Source of the DNA: Cricetomys ansorgei
Taxonomy: Eukaryota; Chordata; Mammalia; Rodentia; Nesomyidae
DNA: 64,000 bases
Assembly (NCBI GenBank): GCA_026225945.1
Contig: JAMJFZ010004075.1
Span: 744,001-808,000 of the forward strand
Direction: 5' to 3'
The number at the start of each line of letters is the position of its first letter. The stretch's first letter is position 1. The notes under the pieces were generated by a model that saw nothing but the letters and a program-made list of their open reading frames with translations, was not told where the DNA came from and ran no database searches. A program made the translations under genes and the position numbers. Shown one piece after another: positions 1 through 10,555 of the stretch.

Positions 1-1045
1 ATACAAGAATCAGGAATTTGTATATGGCAAGGAACAGCTTGCTGATTTGGGAGAGAAGGGGCTGCTTCACTAACTTATTTTGCTGGAATAAGTTTTGGGT
101 AAAAAGTTTGTCTTTTTGGATGCGGGGAGGGGGCAGGGGCAAATTTTTGCTGAGTCCCTCAGCCCAACCACCCAGTTCACAGATGTCGTTCTAAGGGAAA
201 TCCACACTAAAGATACAAAAAGTTGCCAATTCATCGTTTCTCCAGCAGTTATTTTATCTAGGGATTATCCACATATGACAATCTTTCCACTGAAGGCACG
301 GTGTGACAGGTCTTCTGTAGTAGATGCTTTGCCAAGAGGTTTTTTGTACTGTGCACCCTTCCTTATGATTGGATACCACTTGAACTTCTGGAAGCAGCTT
401 ACGGCTAAAAGAGGCAGTGTCAGTTGGAATTGTCAGTGGCGAGGGACAAAGGAGCTTGTGGCAGAAGACATTAATGGGAAAGCATGCTATGGGATAGTTG
501 ATAGGATAAAGATTTTGGAAGTTAGTCCGGTTTTCTGATTTAGCCAGATAAAGACAGCCAGAAGGAGCTGTAAAGATCTCTTCCTTTCTCTCTTTTCCTT
601 TATAACCTCTTAGAGCTAGGCGGTTAAAAAGCTCCAAGTTAGGAATCTGTCAGTTGGAGCAGAGGATGAAGATGAAAGGCAGGCAGGAACTAGGCTCAGA
701 TAAAAGACAAGTCAGCAACAGAGGGCATTGCTGGGAAGGAAGGCAGACAGTTGCTGACAAGGCTTAGACAGAGAAGAGTAACATTTTAAGAAAACAGTTA
801 CAATTGGCCCTCAAAGAAGGCTTCGAGGCAGCTACAGCATCAGAAATCAGTTACATTTTAAGAATTCATTTACATTTTGGTGCCCACATGAGGGGCAGGG
901 AAATAAGGATATGAGGATGGGAAATTTGATTTCAGATGTAGTATAGGGAAAGTAGAGGAAGAAGGGATGGATGTTTGTGTTTAGTGTTCTAATTGTCATC
1001 TGTCTCTCATGTCCTGGTGACTGCTGAGCCTCACTTGAGTAGTCT
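1..1045. other. Unassigned DNA, possibly ERV leader
   Basis: No gene recognised. Position 878-896 (TGGTGCCCACATGAGGGGC) resembles a retroviral primer-binding site, right after a TTTACA end, so 1-877 could be part of an LTR whose start is outside or diverged. This is weak. The 147-aa open frame at 95-538 matches nothing I know. Confidence 0.25.
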
Positions 1046-1165
1046 GCTGGGCATGGCAGTGTTCCTGGAGTCCCAGCTCTTTGGTAGGTCAAGGCAGGAG
1101 GGTTGCTTGATCCTACGCGTTCCAGATCCTCCTGGATAACACAATCAGACTCTGGTTCAAATAGA
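1046..1165 (+). repeat. B1 SINE, old
   Basis: GCTGGGCATGGCAGTG..., then CCCAGCTCTTTGG and AGGCAGGAGG in the order expected of a 7SL-derived B1. It is strongly diverged. Confidence 0.6.
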
Positions 1166-1475
1166 AGTCCCCATGCTGGTCCCAAGGGGCGTTTTCTATT
1201 CCCCAAGTGCTGGGAGCCAGCTCTAGCAAGTCCATGGGGGTCCAGAGAGGAGGTAAGGAACAGGCAAAGGGAGAGATTGAGTCAGAGACCGCGGGAGGAT
1301 CTTGCTGGTCTGACTGCAATTCTGCCAATCTTGAGTGCTTCTTTATTTATACAGATTTCACAAGACAAAGACAAACTCAAAATTTCCAAGGAGATACAAA
1401 CCGTACCATTTTGTAAATATCTGAGCCAGTTCAGGTGAGCCCCCAAGCCTTGAACTATGTATAATAAAACTTTGG

Positions 1476-1806
1476 TGTTGTGGAAGTTTATTTTTAATTG
1501 TGTTTAAAATAGTTGTTTTTGTGCATTGTTGGAAAAAGGGCAGCCTAGGCCTTGGCATTTTGTATTGTCTGCAGGTGTTGGATTTCTGTGAGGGATGTTT
1601 GATTGCTTATGATCTGCACATGGTATCAGCAGAACACCTGAGGAGTTCTGGATCAATGAAACACCTGAGCTCAGATGCTCGGGGTTCCACTGTCCAGGAT
1701 GGCATTGGCCATGGTGGTGGTTCCCTCTGCTGAGGTCTGGCAGAGTTTGCATGTATGAGAACTCCTCCTTGTCCTCCTTGCTGAGCTGCCATAACAGCCT
1801 ATAATG
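1476..1806 (+). mobile_element. Solo ERV LTR (same family as 9166-9615 and 40349-41833)
   Basis: It starts TGTTGTGGAAGTTT and carries the family core (GCAGGTGTTGGATTTCTGTG, GATCTGCACATG, CCTGAGGAGTTCTG). The polyadenylation-like box is changed to ATCAATGAAA. The right end is approximate, by alignment with the other copies. No clear target-site duplication was found. Confidence 0.7.
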
Positions 1807-3067
1807 AAATATTGTTGGTTAAAATATAATCTTAAAGGCTTTCTCAGGCTAAAAGCCTCTGCAGTTGACTTGCTTTAATGATCTCTATAAAAAATCTGTT
1901 TGTACAGGAGAATTCCTTTTGTTTTCCAGTTAAGTGCCCTCATGTAAAACCTGGTATAAGCCAGTCTTTTTATAAATGGCAACTCCTTATATTTAATTCA
2001 TTTTTTCTTTTATATCATACTACTATGTAGGGTAAAGGTTATTTTAGCCAATCTAAGTTTCTTTTTCTCTAGGGGCATGTCACATATGGCCCCCATATCC
2101 AGGAAATTCTGAGGGTATGTAGGATGAGGCCACTTCTCCTGACCTGCTGGGGCTTATCAGCTATTCTCAAGTTATATTGTCCTGATTGAGTTATTCAGGT
2201 GTAGATGCACCAAGAAGATCTCGGAGCCATAGAAATTGCCAGGTTTTTGTGCTTATCACGATCCCCAAGGCTTAAGGAAAATTCCTGAATAATTCCCTGA
2301 AAGCAGACGGGGCTATAAGGAGGACTTTTCTAAAGAGACTCAGAAATAATCTTCTGGGTAGAGACATAAATGAATCACAGTGTGAAGAGTTCCTGAGACA
2401 GCATGTAGAGTGTGTGGCAGCATAGCAGCAGTGCAGCATGCCTCAGCTTCTGCTGGACTGTGCCAATGGCTCTGCTGGCTTCGTGACTTTCGCTGTATTC
2501 ACAGGTCGTGGCTGTGCCACCCAAGGTTCCTTCTGCATGGCCAAACAAGTTTTTTCCCTTTATAAGTCTCAGGACGCTTCTATTTATAAAGTTAAAGAGT
2601 GGTGCCATCTGTTTAAGTGTTAAGACATGGCTGACTTATTTTCAAATGTTCATTAGTGAAATATAAAATAAAATGTACTAAACCAGTGATATACAAGCTC
2701 CACCTCCACCCCAGGGTAGAAGATCTTGCTTTGGATTGTTTCATGGAGTTTGGGGAAGGGGTATGAAAAACTTTGAACAGTGTGTAGGGTTTTTTTTTTT
2801 TTTTCTGGAACTTTCCAGGGCTTTCTGGAACTATGATTCTCACATGGCACTTTTTCTTTTTGAAGCAACCTTCCCCCCTCTTTTCTTTTCAAAGGATAGA
2901 GACATCAATACTGTTTGTCCTATTGTCTGTTTAAAAGATATAACTTTGTATTTATGTAGAACAGAACATTTCCAAACAGACATTAGGAGCTCTCCCCGTA
3001 TGTGCACTTCTGTGTGAGTGTATTTATGGGCAAGGAGCACGAGGACCAAGGTTTCCTCACACGTGGC
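1807..3067. other. Unassigned non-coding DNA
   Basis: No convincing exon, RNA gene or recognised repeat. The only notable feature is a poly-T run near 2790-2805. Confidence 0.5.
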
Positions 3068-3405
3068 TCTGGTTTGAATGTGTCCCCACAAGGCTCATGT
3101 GTTAGAATGCCAGCTCCCAGTGCAGCAGTGTAGAGAAGTGGTGGATTTCTCAGAGCAGCTGTGGTCCTGGGTCATCAGCCTGACAGGTGGACTGCTGATG
3201 CTGATCTCACAAGGTGAGTGAGTTACCACAGGACAGGCATTAAACACACAAATCCTGCCTCCTTGGTCCTCTCTAGCCTTGGCTTCACTAAGGACTGGCC
3301 CTGTGCTCTTGGACTCCCCAGCCGCCAGACCATCGGCCACGAGAAACTCTGTAAACCACACTGTCTGTGATATTCTATTACTGCAGCAAAAACTGAGCTG
3401 AGACA
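3068..3405 (+). mobile_element. Ancient MaLR-type solo LTR
   Basis: It begins CTGGTTTGAATGTGTCCCC and ends with TGTGATATTCTATTACTGCAG, then CAAAAACTGAGCTGAGACAA. These are the two recognisable ends of MST/MLT-like mammalian apparent LTR retrotransposons. Boundaries are approximate. Confidence 0.55.
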
Positions 3406-3714
3406 ACAATCCATTGGGTCTGGAGGAGAACTCCTTCTTCACACCCTGTATGCTGCTCCCTGCCTCCATCTGTGACTACAGCTGCCTGTGGCTGTGCTGG
3501 GCTTGCCTTTCCCTGTCTCTACACTTGTAAGCTCTCTGCTCTCTTCTTACCACTTAGAGGTTTCTCTAACAGGCCACACAAACATTCAAGAATTGCTTTT
3601 ATTGCTGCACTCTTGGAGCGGTTGTTTTTTATATTACAGTTGAGATCATTAACATATTTACCATGCCATCTGGGTATCTCACATGATAAACATGATTTTT
3701 TTCAGTTTTCATTT
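3406..3714. other. Unassigned DNA
   Basis: Nothing recognised. Confidence 0.4.
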
Positions 3715-3812
3715 CTTTTTTTAAATAAAATTTTTATTAATAATTTGAGTTTCATACAATATCTTGATAACCTCTTCCATTCCTCCCTGTTCCCTGTCCT
3801 ACCCCTGTGCCC
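3715..3812 (-). repeat. L1 3' end fragment
   Basis: TTTTTATTAATAATTTGAGTTTCATACAATATCTTGAT followed by pyrimidine-rich CTTCCATTCCTCCC is the usual reverse-complement terminus of rodent Lx/L1 3' UTRs. Confidence 0.5.
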
Positions 3813-3813
3813 T

Positions 3814-3856
3814 ATAAATAAATAAATGAATGAATGAATGAATGAATGAATGAAAG
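3814..3856. repeat. (AAAT)n/(AATG)n microsatellite
   Basis: A few AAAT units followed by about eight AATG units. Confidence 0.95.
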
Positions 3857-4028
3857 AAAATTAAGTCTAGTCAGTGTGTTAAGAGCATAGCTCACAGGCC
3901 TAACTGTGATCCATGGATCCTGGAGGCAGCAGGTTCCACTGATGATGAGCATTCACTTAGACCACACCAGTCCAAGACCAAGGATGACAAACCTTAACCC
4001 AAAGTTAGGCCCCATCACCCAAGTCTGC

Positions 4029-5439
4029 AGGCACCTAGACATCACCCAGGCACCTGAACACTGAGAAGGCACCCTGATACCTTGTAAGCACAAGGACATC
4101 CTATAGACCCTGAAATATCCTGCAGGCACCTAGACATCCCACAGTTACCAAGGCATTCTGCAGGCTCCAGGACATTCCACAGCTGCCTGGGTATCATGCA
4201 GGTTCTGGGCCACCTCAGACACCTGGACATTGTGCAGGCACCCTGACATCTTGTAAGCATCAGGGCATCCTGCCAATGCCTGGACATCCTGCAGGCACCA
4301 GTACATCCCATGAGTACCAGAACATCCCACAGATGCCTGAACATCCCACTGGCACGAGGACTTACCACAGGGACCAGGGCTTTCTGCAGACACCTGTACA
4401 GCTCACAAATACTTGGACATCCCAAAGGCTCCAGGGCTTCCCACAGGTACTAGAGTACCCCACAGGCACCTGGACATCCCACAGGCACCAGGACTTCCTG
4501 TGGGCATCAGGACATTCTCCAGGCTCCAGGGAATCCTACAGACACCTGTGCATCATTCAGGCACTGGCCCAGCCCACAGACACCCAAACATCTCATAGGC
4601 ACTCAGCTATCCCACAGGCATCTGGACATCCCACAGGCTCACGGACATTGCACAGGCACCCAGACGTCCCTCAGGCACCTGGACATGACATAGATACCCA
4701 GTCATCTGGCAGTCACCAGGGACTCCTGCAGGGACCTGGACATTCACAGACCCCATATATCTTGCAGATACTCAAGACATCCTGCAGGCACCAGGACCTC
4801 TTGTGAGCACCAGGGCATCCCACATGCACCAGGACTTCCTGTGGAGACCACAGCATCCCGCAGATGTCCAGGTCTCACATGGAACTTGGCTACCCTGCAA
4901 ACACCCAGACATCACACAGGCTCCCCTAGTCTTTGCATAGGTACCTGGCCATCATTCAGGCACCCCACCATTCCACAAGCACCCAGACCTCCTGCAAGTA
5001 CCAGGGCATCCCATGGGCTTCTGGTCATCCTTCAGGCACCAGATATCCTACAGACACCAGGGCCTCCCACAGACATCAGGGCTTCCTGCAGATATCTGGG
5101 CATCACACAGGCACTGGGCCAACCCACAGACACCTAGACATCCCATGAGAATCCAGGCATCCCATTGGCACACAGACACCATGTAGGCACCCAGTCATAT
5201 GGCAGTCACCAAGGCCTCCTGCGTGCATCCCATAGGCACCAGGACCTCCCACAGGCTCCCAGACCTCCCATAGTCACCAGGGCCTCCTGCAAGGTTCTGG
5301 TTATCCCACAGGGATCTGGTCCTCCCTCAGGCACCGGGCATCTCACAGGCACTCAGCTGTCATGTAGGCACCCGGACTTCATGCAGGCCACCGGACTCCA
5401 GGCAGATACCTAAACTGCACACAGGCACCAACAGCCCAC
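4029..5439. repeat. 19-bp minisatellite, about 74 tandem units
   Basis: Units close to AGGCACCTGGACATCCCAC repeat with strict 19-bp spacing over about 1.41 kb; most units differ from each other at several positions. Stop codons are scarce in several frames because the unit has few stop-like triplets, so long open frames with a 19-residue period (for example 4276-4806) appear on both strands. I regard these as by-products, not genes. Confidence 0.95.
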
Positions 5440-7404
5440 CAGAAAAAGTGCACTATGGAGCCAGTTAAGCACCCAGTGAACTCTGACAGTGTCACAATGT
5501 AGAAAAATCTCTTAATTGTCCTGTCCATACGAGCATTTTGGGGTTTCTAAGATCCCTCTCCAAAGGAGGAGATCCAATCCTTAGTATGGAATGTTCTTCA
5601 GCTGGGACATCTTGCTGTTGCTCACGATCAGTGTGATCCTGAGGTCAGGAATTGTTTGAGCTCCGGTTGTTGCACACACACACACCCCCGCCCCACCCCC
5701 TTATCACCCTTATCACCATCCATCCTGCTACCTTGGCCTTTGTGCTTACAGCATTTGGGTAGAACCACAGTCCATGGTCTCCCCTGCTCTATCAGGGAGA
5801 GCAATATGAATAGTGGTCATGTCCACAGGAGTGACAGATTTGGCTTGGTGGGCAGTGAAGAAGCCAGGAGGGTCTGCTGGTAACCAGAGAACAGGTCTCC
5901 TGTGTGGATATTCAGTCCAGGAGATGAGACACTTTTCGACTGGGCTCTCCTGTCATTGCTCAGGAGCAGGGTGATCCTGTGGTTTGGCAGCTAGTTTGGG
6001 GGCAGGACCTGGCCCAGCTGCAGACTGCTGCATCCCACCTGGCCCTCATGGCCTGGCCTTTGTGCCTGCAGCCCTAGGTTGTGCAGCCCCAATGAACTCT
6101 ACTCGCTGCCCCACCAACATCTTGAATCTCCCTTACACTATTTTGTGGCTTCTGGACTGGCCAGCGCTCCATTACCCCCCACCCCCACCAGCAGCACGGC
6201 CCACAGCACAGCACAGATAAATATGATTTATTTCCTACCCCCCTCCCACCAGCCCAGAGCTATGCGAGACCGTTAACTACCTTGTTTATATTTGAACTAT
6301 TGTTCAAGGATACTCTCTTTTCTTTTATCTCCCCTCCCCACCTTTCTCCTCCTAGATATGGTTCCCCCTCTAACTCTTCCGTTTAGCTCGGTATGCAATC
6401 ATTCTCTCAGTGCGTCTGCTTGTCCTCACACTGCGTTTTCAGTGGTATAGGGGGATATCCTGAGTTTGTTTTCCTTTAGAGGAGGCGGTGATTGGCAGTG
6501 GGCTAAAGACACTGACAATGGCTTGCTGCGTTCTTCTTCTGCTCTAGATGTAATTCAGAGTGGTTTACACATGTTAACACACGTGGTCCTTACAGGGGTC
6601 CTATGACATACATACGGCCGCTGTCATCCCATTTCAGGTAGTTTGGGAAGGATGCATGGTCCCGCCAATAGGAAAAGAGGACAATCAGAAGATTTTAAAA
6701 GCTGCTACTGGAGGCTGTTTTGGCCTTTTTCTCTATATTGGTGTCCTTTTCTGTGGAATGGTATGTTAGAAACTGCTTTGTTTTCACTAGTCTCTTGAAT
6801 TTATTATCTTCTTCTCAACAGGAGGTGGAGCTGGAGAGGTTTCGGTGTGTAAGTTGAGGTGTTTTACCTCTGTTCCCTAGTAGGTTCCTGACAGGCTGCA
6901 CACTAAGGGGGATGGAGATGTTGCAGTGGGAGGAATTCCACTACACAGAGTCCAGTCAGAACAGATTTTGCTCTATTTCTTTTGTCCTTATTTGTTTGTT
7001 GGAGGGACGCCGAGAGAGCCACTAGATCTCTATTTGCTGACACTTGGCCCATGGCAGCAGAACAACCGCTCTGTAACTCTAGGGTCTGGATATTTTGTTT
7101 CTGAAAGGAAGGTGCAGGAGTAAGCCAACAAGAGCGGCTGCAGGGTGGGAGAAAGGAAAACCATCTCCTTCCCCCTGAAACACACACAGAAGAGTCTACA
7201 GGCAAACAGGGAGCACGGAAGGACAGGATAATTGTCTTTGAAGATTTCTGAGCGGTTTCTGCTGGCTGTGTGATGTAAGCCTTTTTCTCTGCTCTAAGTG
7301 CAGAAATCTTCAGTAATTTTGAATGCCTCACGGATCCTTTAATGGGACACTCTTCTCACAGGAATCTTCTAGGGGAGTAACACAGCAGCTTTCTGAGTTC
7401 TCCA
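5440..7404. other. Unassigned DNA with a diverged local duplication
   Basis: Two segments, about 5597-5765 and 5937-6078, share GCTGGG.., TGCTCA..A.CAG.GTGATCCTG and TGGCCTTTGTGC at similar spacing, suggesting an old 330-340 bp duplication. A short CA/CCCC tract lies at 5674-5700. No exon recognised. Confidence 0.4.
6555..6665 (-). repeat. MIR SINE fragment
   Basis: GTTTACACATGTTAACACAC, GGTCCTTACAGGGGTCCTATG and CATCCCATTTCAGGTAG follow the reverse-complement MIR order. It is very diverged. Confidence 0.55.
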
Positions 7405-7408
7405 TATG

Positions 7409-7605
7409 TGCTTTTTAAAAATTTATTTTTATTTTGTGTGCATTGGTATTTTGCCTACATATATGTCTGTGTGAGGGTGTCGGATCCCCTGGAACTAGAA
7501 TTAACAGACAGTTGTTAGCTGTCATGTGTGTGCTGGGAGTTAAACCTGGGTCCTCCGGAAGAGCAGCCACTGCTCTTAACTGCTGAGCCATCTCTCCAGC
7601 CCCCC
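7409..7605 (-). repeat. B2/B3 SINE
   Basis: TTTTAAAAATTTATTTTTAT tail, then GGATCCCCTGGAACTAGAATTA, and at the right end CTCTTAACTGCTGAGCCATCTCTCCAGCCCC. The right end is the reverse complement of the tRNA-like B2 head. Confidence 0.9.
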
Positions 7606-7829
7606 TACATATGTGCTTTAAAGATTATCTGTTATGTTATTTGTTTCCTACCTGTGTGCACATTTCTTATATATGGATGATAAAATACAAATACATTTTA
7701 ATGTTTTTTTTTTCCAGTTTACATTAGGTCCCCCACACTCCACTACTGTAAACTGAACCCGTGGCCTCACCTCACTTTAGCACAGGGCTCTGCCATTGAA
7801 CCCCTCCACAGCCCCATAGTAGATTTAAT

Positions 7830-8530
7830 TTTTTTCTACTTTTGAGCTTATAATATAATTACATTTCTACCTTTCCTCTCCTCCTTTCCAAACTCCCAAA
7901 TACTCCTCCCCACTCTCCTTCAAATTCATGCTCTCTTTTTTCACTAATTGTCATTGCATGCATGCATGTATATACGTGTAGTATATGTATATATACATTC
8001 CTAAATATAACCAGTTCCGTCTATATACTGTTACTTGCATGTATGTTTTCAGGGCTGATCATTTGGCTCTCTTGAGCCAATTGATGTCCTCTTCCCTGGG
8101 GAGACCACCTCTCCTACCCTCAGCTTTCCTCGGCTGACAATAGTTCCTGTGTGTAGGGTTGAGACCTAGCAGGCTTTTCCCCATGCACTTTGGCTTGTCC
8201 ATTGGTATAGCCCTGGTCCAGCTCGAGTTTGGGCAGTCTCGTTGGTGAGACTGTATGGGTGTAGCTTCTGACATTGCAGCCTTACAGCTACGATTCTCTG
8301 ACTCTACACTCTTTCTGCTCCCTCCTCTGCAGTGTTCCCTGAGCCTTGGGTGTGGGAGTGTTTTGTAGATGCGTCCACAGAGCTGTAGCTGCTCCACAAC
8401 TCTGTATCGACTGGTTGTGGTTTTCTGTAATGGTTTCCTCCATCTATTGCAAAGAGACATGTCCTTGATGGTGGACGGAGACCTCGCTGCTCTCCACAGT
8501 AGGCTTTGACCACAGATTTTATCAGTCAGC
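7830..8530 (-). mobile_element. Lx-type L1 3' UTR
   Basis: The order TTGTATGTTTTCAGGGCTGA-like, GTTGAGACC, GTGAGACT.TATGGGTGTAGCTTCTGACATT, TGTTCCCTGAGCCTTGGGTGTGGGAG and CTGGTTGTGGTTTTCTGTAATGG matches rodent Lx L1 3' untranslated sequence, read in reverse. There is no L1 ORF2 here. Confidence 0.85.
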
Positions 8531-8795
8531 TTACGATTTGGGTTGAGGAATCTTTTGACTTAAAAACAGTTCCTCATTCATAAACAGGATAGAAACCCTG
8601 GATCTAAGCATTGTAAATGCCTTCAAATTTGTACAAAACATTTCTCACTTAACACAAAATATGGTGCAGCAACTTCCATGATGTCATTTAGACAGAGGCA
8701 AGGCATGAGGAACTTTGATTTGACTGTAGCAGCATGTCAACACAGTAAATACAAAGAGAAATACGATGTTTCATGTTCTTGTTTTCTTTTAACAG
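8531..8795. other. Intronic DNA upstream of exon A
   Basis: Contains the polypyrimidine tract and acceptor of exon A. The part 8701-8795 is the source-like copy of the segment found again at 9337-9420. Confidence 0.6.
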
Positions 8796-8899
8796 GCGCT
8801 GTTATGTGGATTACTTGTGACGTGTCCTGAGGACCCACTGAGATATTTAGAGCAAATGATCATAATCATCATTCAAAATGGTCTGGAAAACCTTCTTTG
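8796..8899 (+). CDS. Fbxl13: Fbxl13 coding exon A (first exon seen)
   Basis: This 104-bp exon starts in phase 0 after a strong acceptor (ttcttttaacag) and ends in phase 2 at G|GTAAGT. It encodes 34 full codons beginning ALLCGLLVTCPEDPLRYLEQ, then an isoleucine-rich stretch and ENLL. The sequence is predicted helical and I assign it to the N-terminal region of FBXL13. The split codon TG|G is completed by the next exon to give Trp. An imperfect copy of the acceptor and the first 50 bases of this exon lies about 620 bp downstream, inside an LTR. The exon upstream of this one was not found in 1-8700. Confidence 0.85.
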
Positions 8900-9165
8900 G
8901 TAAGTGTTGTTTTGATATATGGGAAATATTTGACGTAGGGAAATGTTTTGAAGGCCAACAGCATTGTATAGTATCATGATAAGGTCTTGCCAAGAATATT
9001 TCAAATGTGGGGCTTCTTAAAGAATCCCTCCGTAAGCTGTTAGGTCCCCAGGAATTAGCGTGAACAATATGCTCACTGATTCTCAGTGCGAAAAACACAG
9101 TGAGCTCCCATTTGTGATCCCAGGATACAGTGTTCCGAGGTGAGAATGAGAAAAGGGTAGCACAC

Positions 9166-9615
9166 TGTAGTTGTACGCCTACTGTGGCGCTCACCACAGA
9201 GGGCAAGAAGGCATGTTCATAGGTACATTCCTGCCAGACCTGAGCAGAGGGAACCGCCATCCTGGCCAGTGCCATACTGGCCGGTAGAACCCCAAGCATC
9301 TGAGCTCAAATCTTTTTATTGATTCAGAACTCCTCAGGCATGCAGAACTGTAGCAGCATGTCAACACAGTAAATACAAAGGGAAACACGATGTTTCGTGT
9401 TCTTGTTTTCTTTTAACAGCCACTGTTATGTGAATTACTTGTGACATGTCCTGAGGACCCACTGAGATAGCACGTGCAGATCATTAGCAATAAACATCCC
9501 TCACAGAAATCCAACACCTGCAGACCATACAAAACGCCAAGACTTAGGCAGCCCCTCACCCAACAGTGCACAAAACGATTATTTTGTACATAACTAAAGA
9601 TAAACTTCCACAACA
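9166..9615 (-). mobile_element. Solo ERV LTR with 6-bp target-site duplication, interrupted
   Basis: The LTR runs TGTAGTTG...CCACAACA on the + strand and is flanked by GCACAC at 9160-9165 and 9616-9621. The family core (CAGACCTGAGCAGAGGGAACC, TTTTTATTGATTCAGAACTC, CACCTGCAGACCATACAAAA) shows minus orientation. Between CTCAGG (9338) and GCACGTGCAGATCAT (9470) lies a foreign segment copied from the nearby Fbxl13 exon A region. Confidence 0.88.
9337..9469 (+). pseudogene. Partial copy of Fbxl13 exon A and its acceptor, inside an LTR
   Basis: It aligns with 8701-8845 at an offset of about 624 bp, with one 11-bp deletion near its left end and roughly eight substitutions. It keeps the pyrimidine tract, TTTTAACAG and the first codons of exon A (PLLCELLVTCPEDPLR in the copy), then meets TAG at the junction back to LTR sequence. 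It has no donor site. Both edges share short homology with the LTR (AGG on the left, GATA(G) on the right). Confidence 0.88.
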
Positions 9616-9769
9616 GCACACGTGATTCCTGGGAGCTTAGCAAATTTTTGGTAAGGTGATTCTGACCTGCCTTCTCAGGGGAAATGTGCCCCCTCCCACC
9701 TCTAAGAATCTGACTCAGTTATAGAATTAATTCAAAATGAAATTAATCTTGACTTTGCTTTTATTAAAG

Positions 9770-9860
9770 GGACATGTGCATTGATCCATTCCTGAGACCA
9801 AATATTCGAAGACTGTCTGAAACTTACTTGGAACAACTTTTTGGACTGGATGATCAGCTG
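9770..9860 (+). CDS. Fbxl13: Fbxl13 coding exon B
   Basis: This 91-bp exon follows acceptor ttttattaaag and ends at CTG|gtaatt. Its first G completes Trp with the previous exon, and the remaining 30 codons read DMCIDPFLRPNI, then RRLSETYLEQLFGLDDQL. It ends in phase 0. The charged, leucine-bearing sequence continues the N-terminal helical region. The donor (gtaatt) is weaker than the others in this gene. Confidence 0.85.
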
Positions 9861-10121
9861 GTAATTAATCAAACATTCTGAAACAAATCCTAAGTTCTGA
9901 TGGAAATACCCAAACAGATTTTAGCTTTTATTGGTGGGGGGCAGAGGGATGAGGTCAGAATCTTTTTTAAAAATTGAGGCCACCTAGGAAAGTGAACGAA
10001 TAACACACATAGAGCCATCTACCCCCAAGTTTCTAAGGAACAATTTGGCATTTTTCTCTTGCTGGATGTGTGCTTTTCTCCTTCTCTTACTCTCATTCAC
10101 AGGAAAGCATTATAGAAGCTG
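9861..10121. other. Intronic DNA
   Basis: Nothing recognised. Confidence 0.4.
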
Positions 10122-10242
10122 GGTTTAATAGCATACCCCTGTAATATCAGCACCCAGGAGGCTGAGGCAGGAGGATGGAGAGTTTGAGGCCAACCTGGGC
10201 TACTTGGCAAGATCCTCTTTCAAAAACACAAAACAAAAACCT
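10122..10242 (+). repeat. B1 SINE
   Basis: GCTGGGTTTAATAGCATACC, CCCAGGAGGCTGAGGCAGGA, GGCCAACCTGGGCTAC, then an A-rich CAAAACAAAAAC tail. Confidence 0.9.
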
Positions 10243-10503
10243 TAGAGAACTCTTTAAAGCAGGGCGTTTTCTCTCCTTCCTAGTTACTTCCTTTTCTGTT
10301 CCATCCTCCACTTCCTGTTGGCTTCCCTGATGGATGAGGATAAAAGGGGTCATGCTTGTAAAGATCGGATCAAAACTGTAATGAGATTGAACTTGAAAGC
10401 CAGACCTGGCTGATCCTGAAAGGAGGAGTCTGCTCCAGCAGCTGGCTTTGATCCTTTGAAGACAGCAGGGAGTAATGCAGGAGATAGAGAGTTTTAGAAC
10501 AAA

Positions 10504-10516
10504 GTGTGTGTGTTGT

Positions 10517-10555
<39 letters not shown>
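10504..10555. repeat. (TG)n microsatellite
   Basis: TG run with a few interruptions at its start. Confidence 0.95.

Noticed and set aside
95..538. 147-codon open frame at the left edge
   Set aside because: No recognisable motif, weak composition, and likely repeat-derived flank.
4276..4806. 176-codon open frame, with several similar frames on both strands nearby
   Set aside because: It is a direct product of the 19-bp minisatellite. The period is not a multiple of three, so several frames show the same 19-residue repeat, and there is no gene signal.
8796..8900. Possible tRNA or structured RNA near the duplicated exon block
   Set aside because: No tRNA-like boxes or fold. The conserved part is coding in the expected phase.
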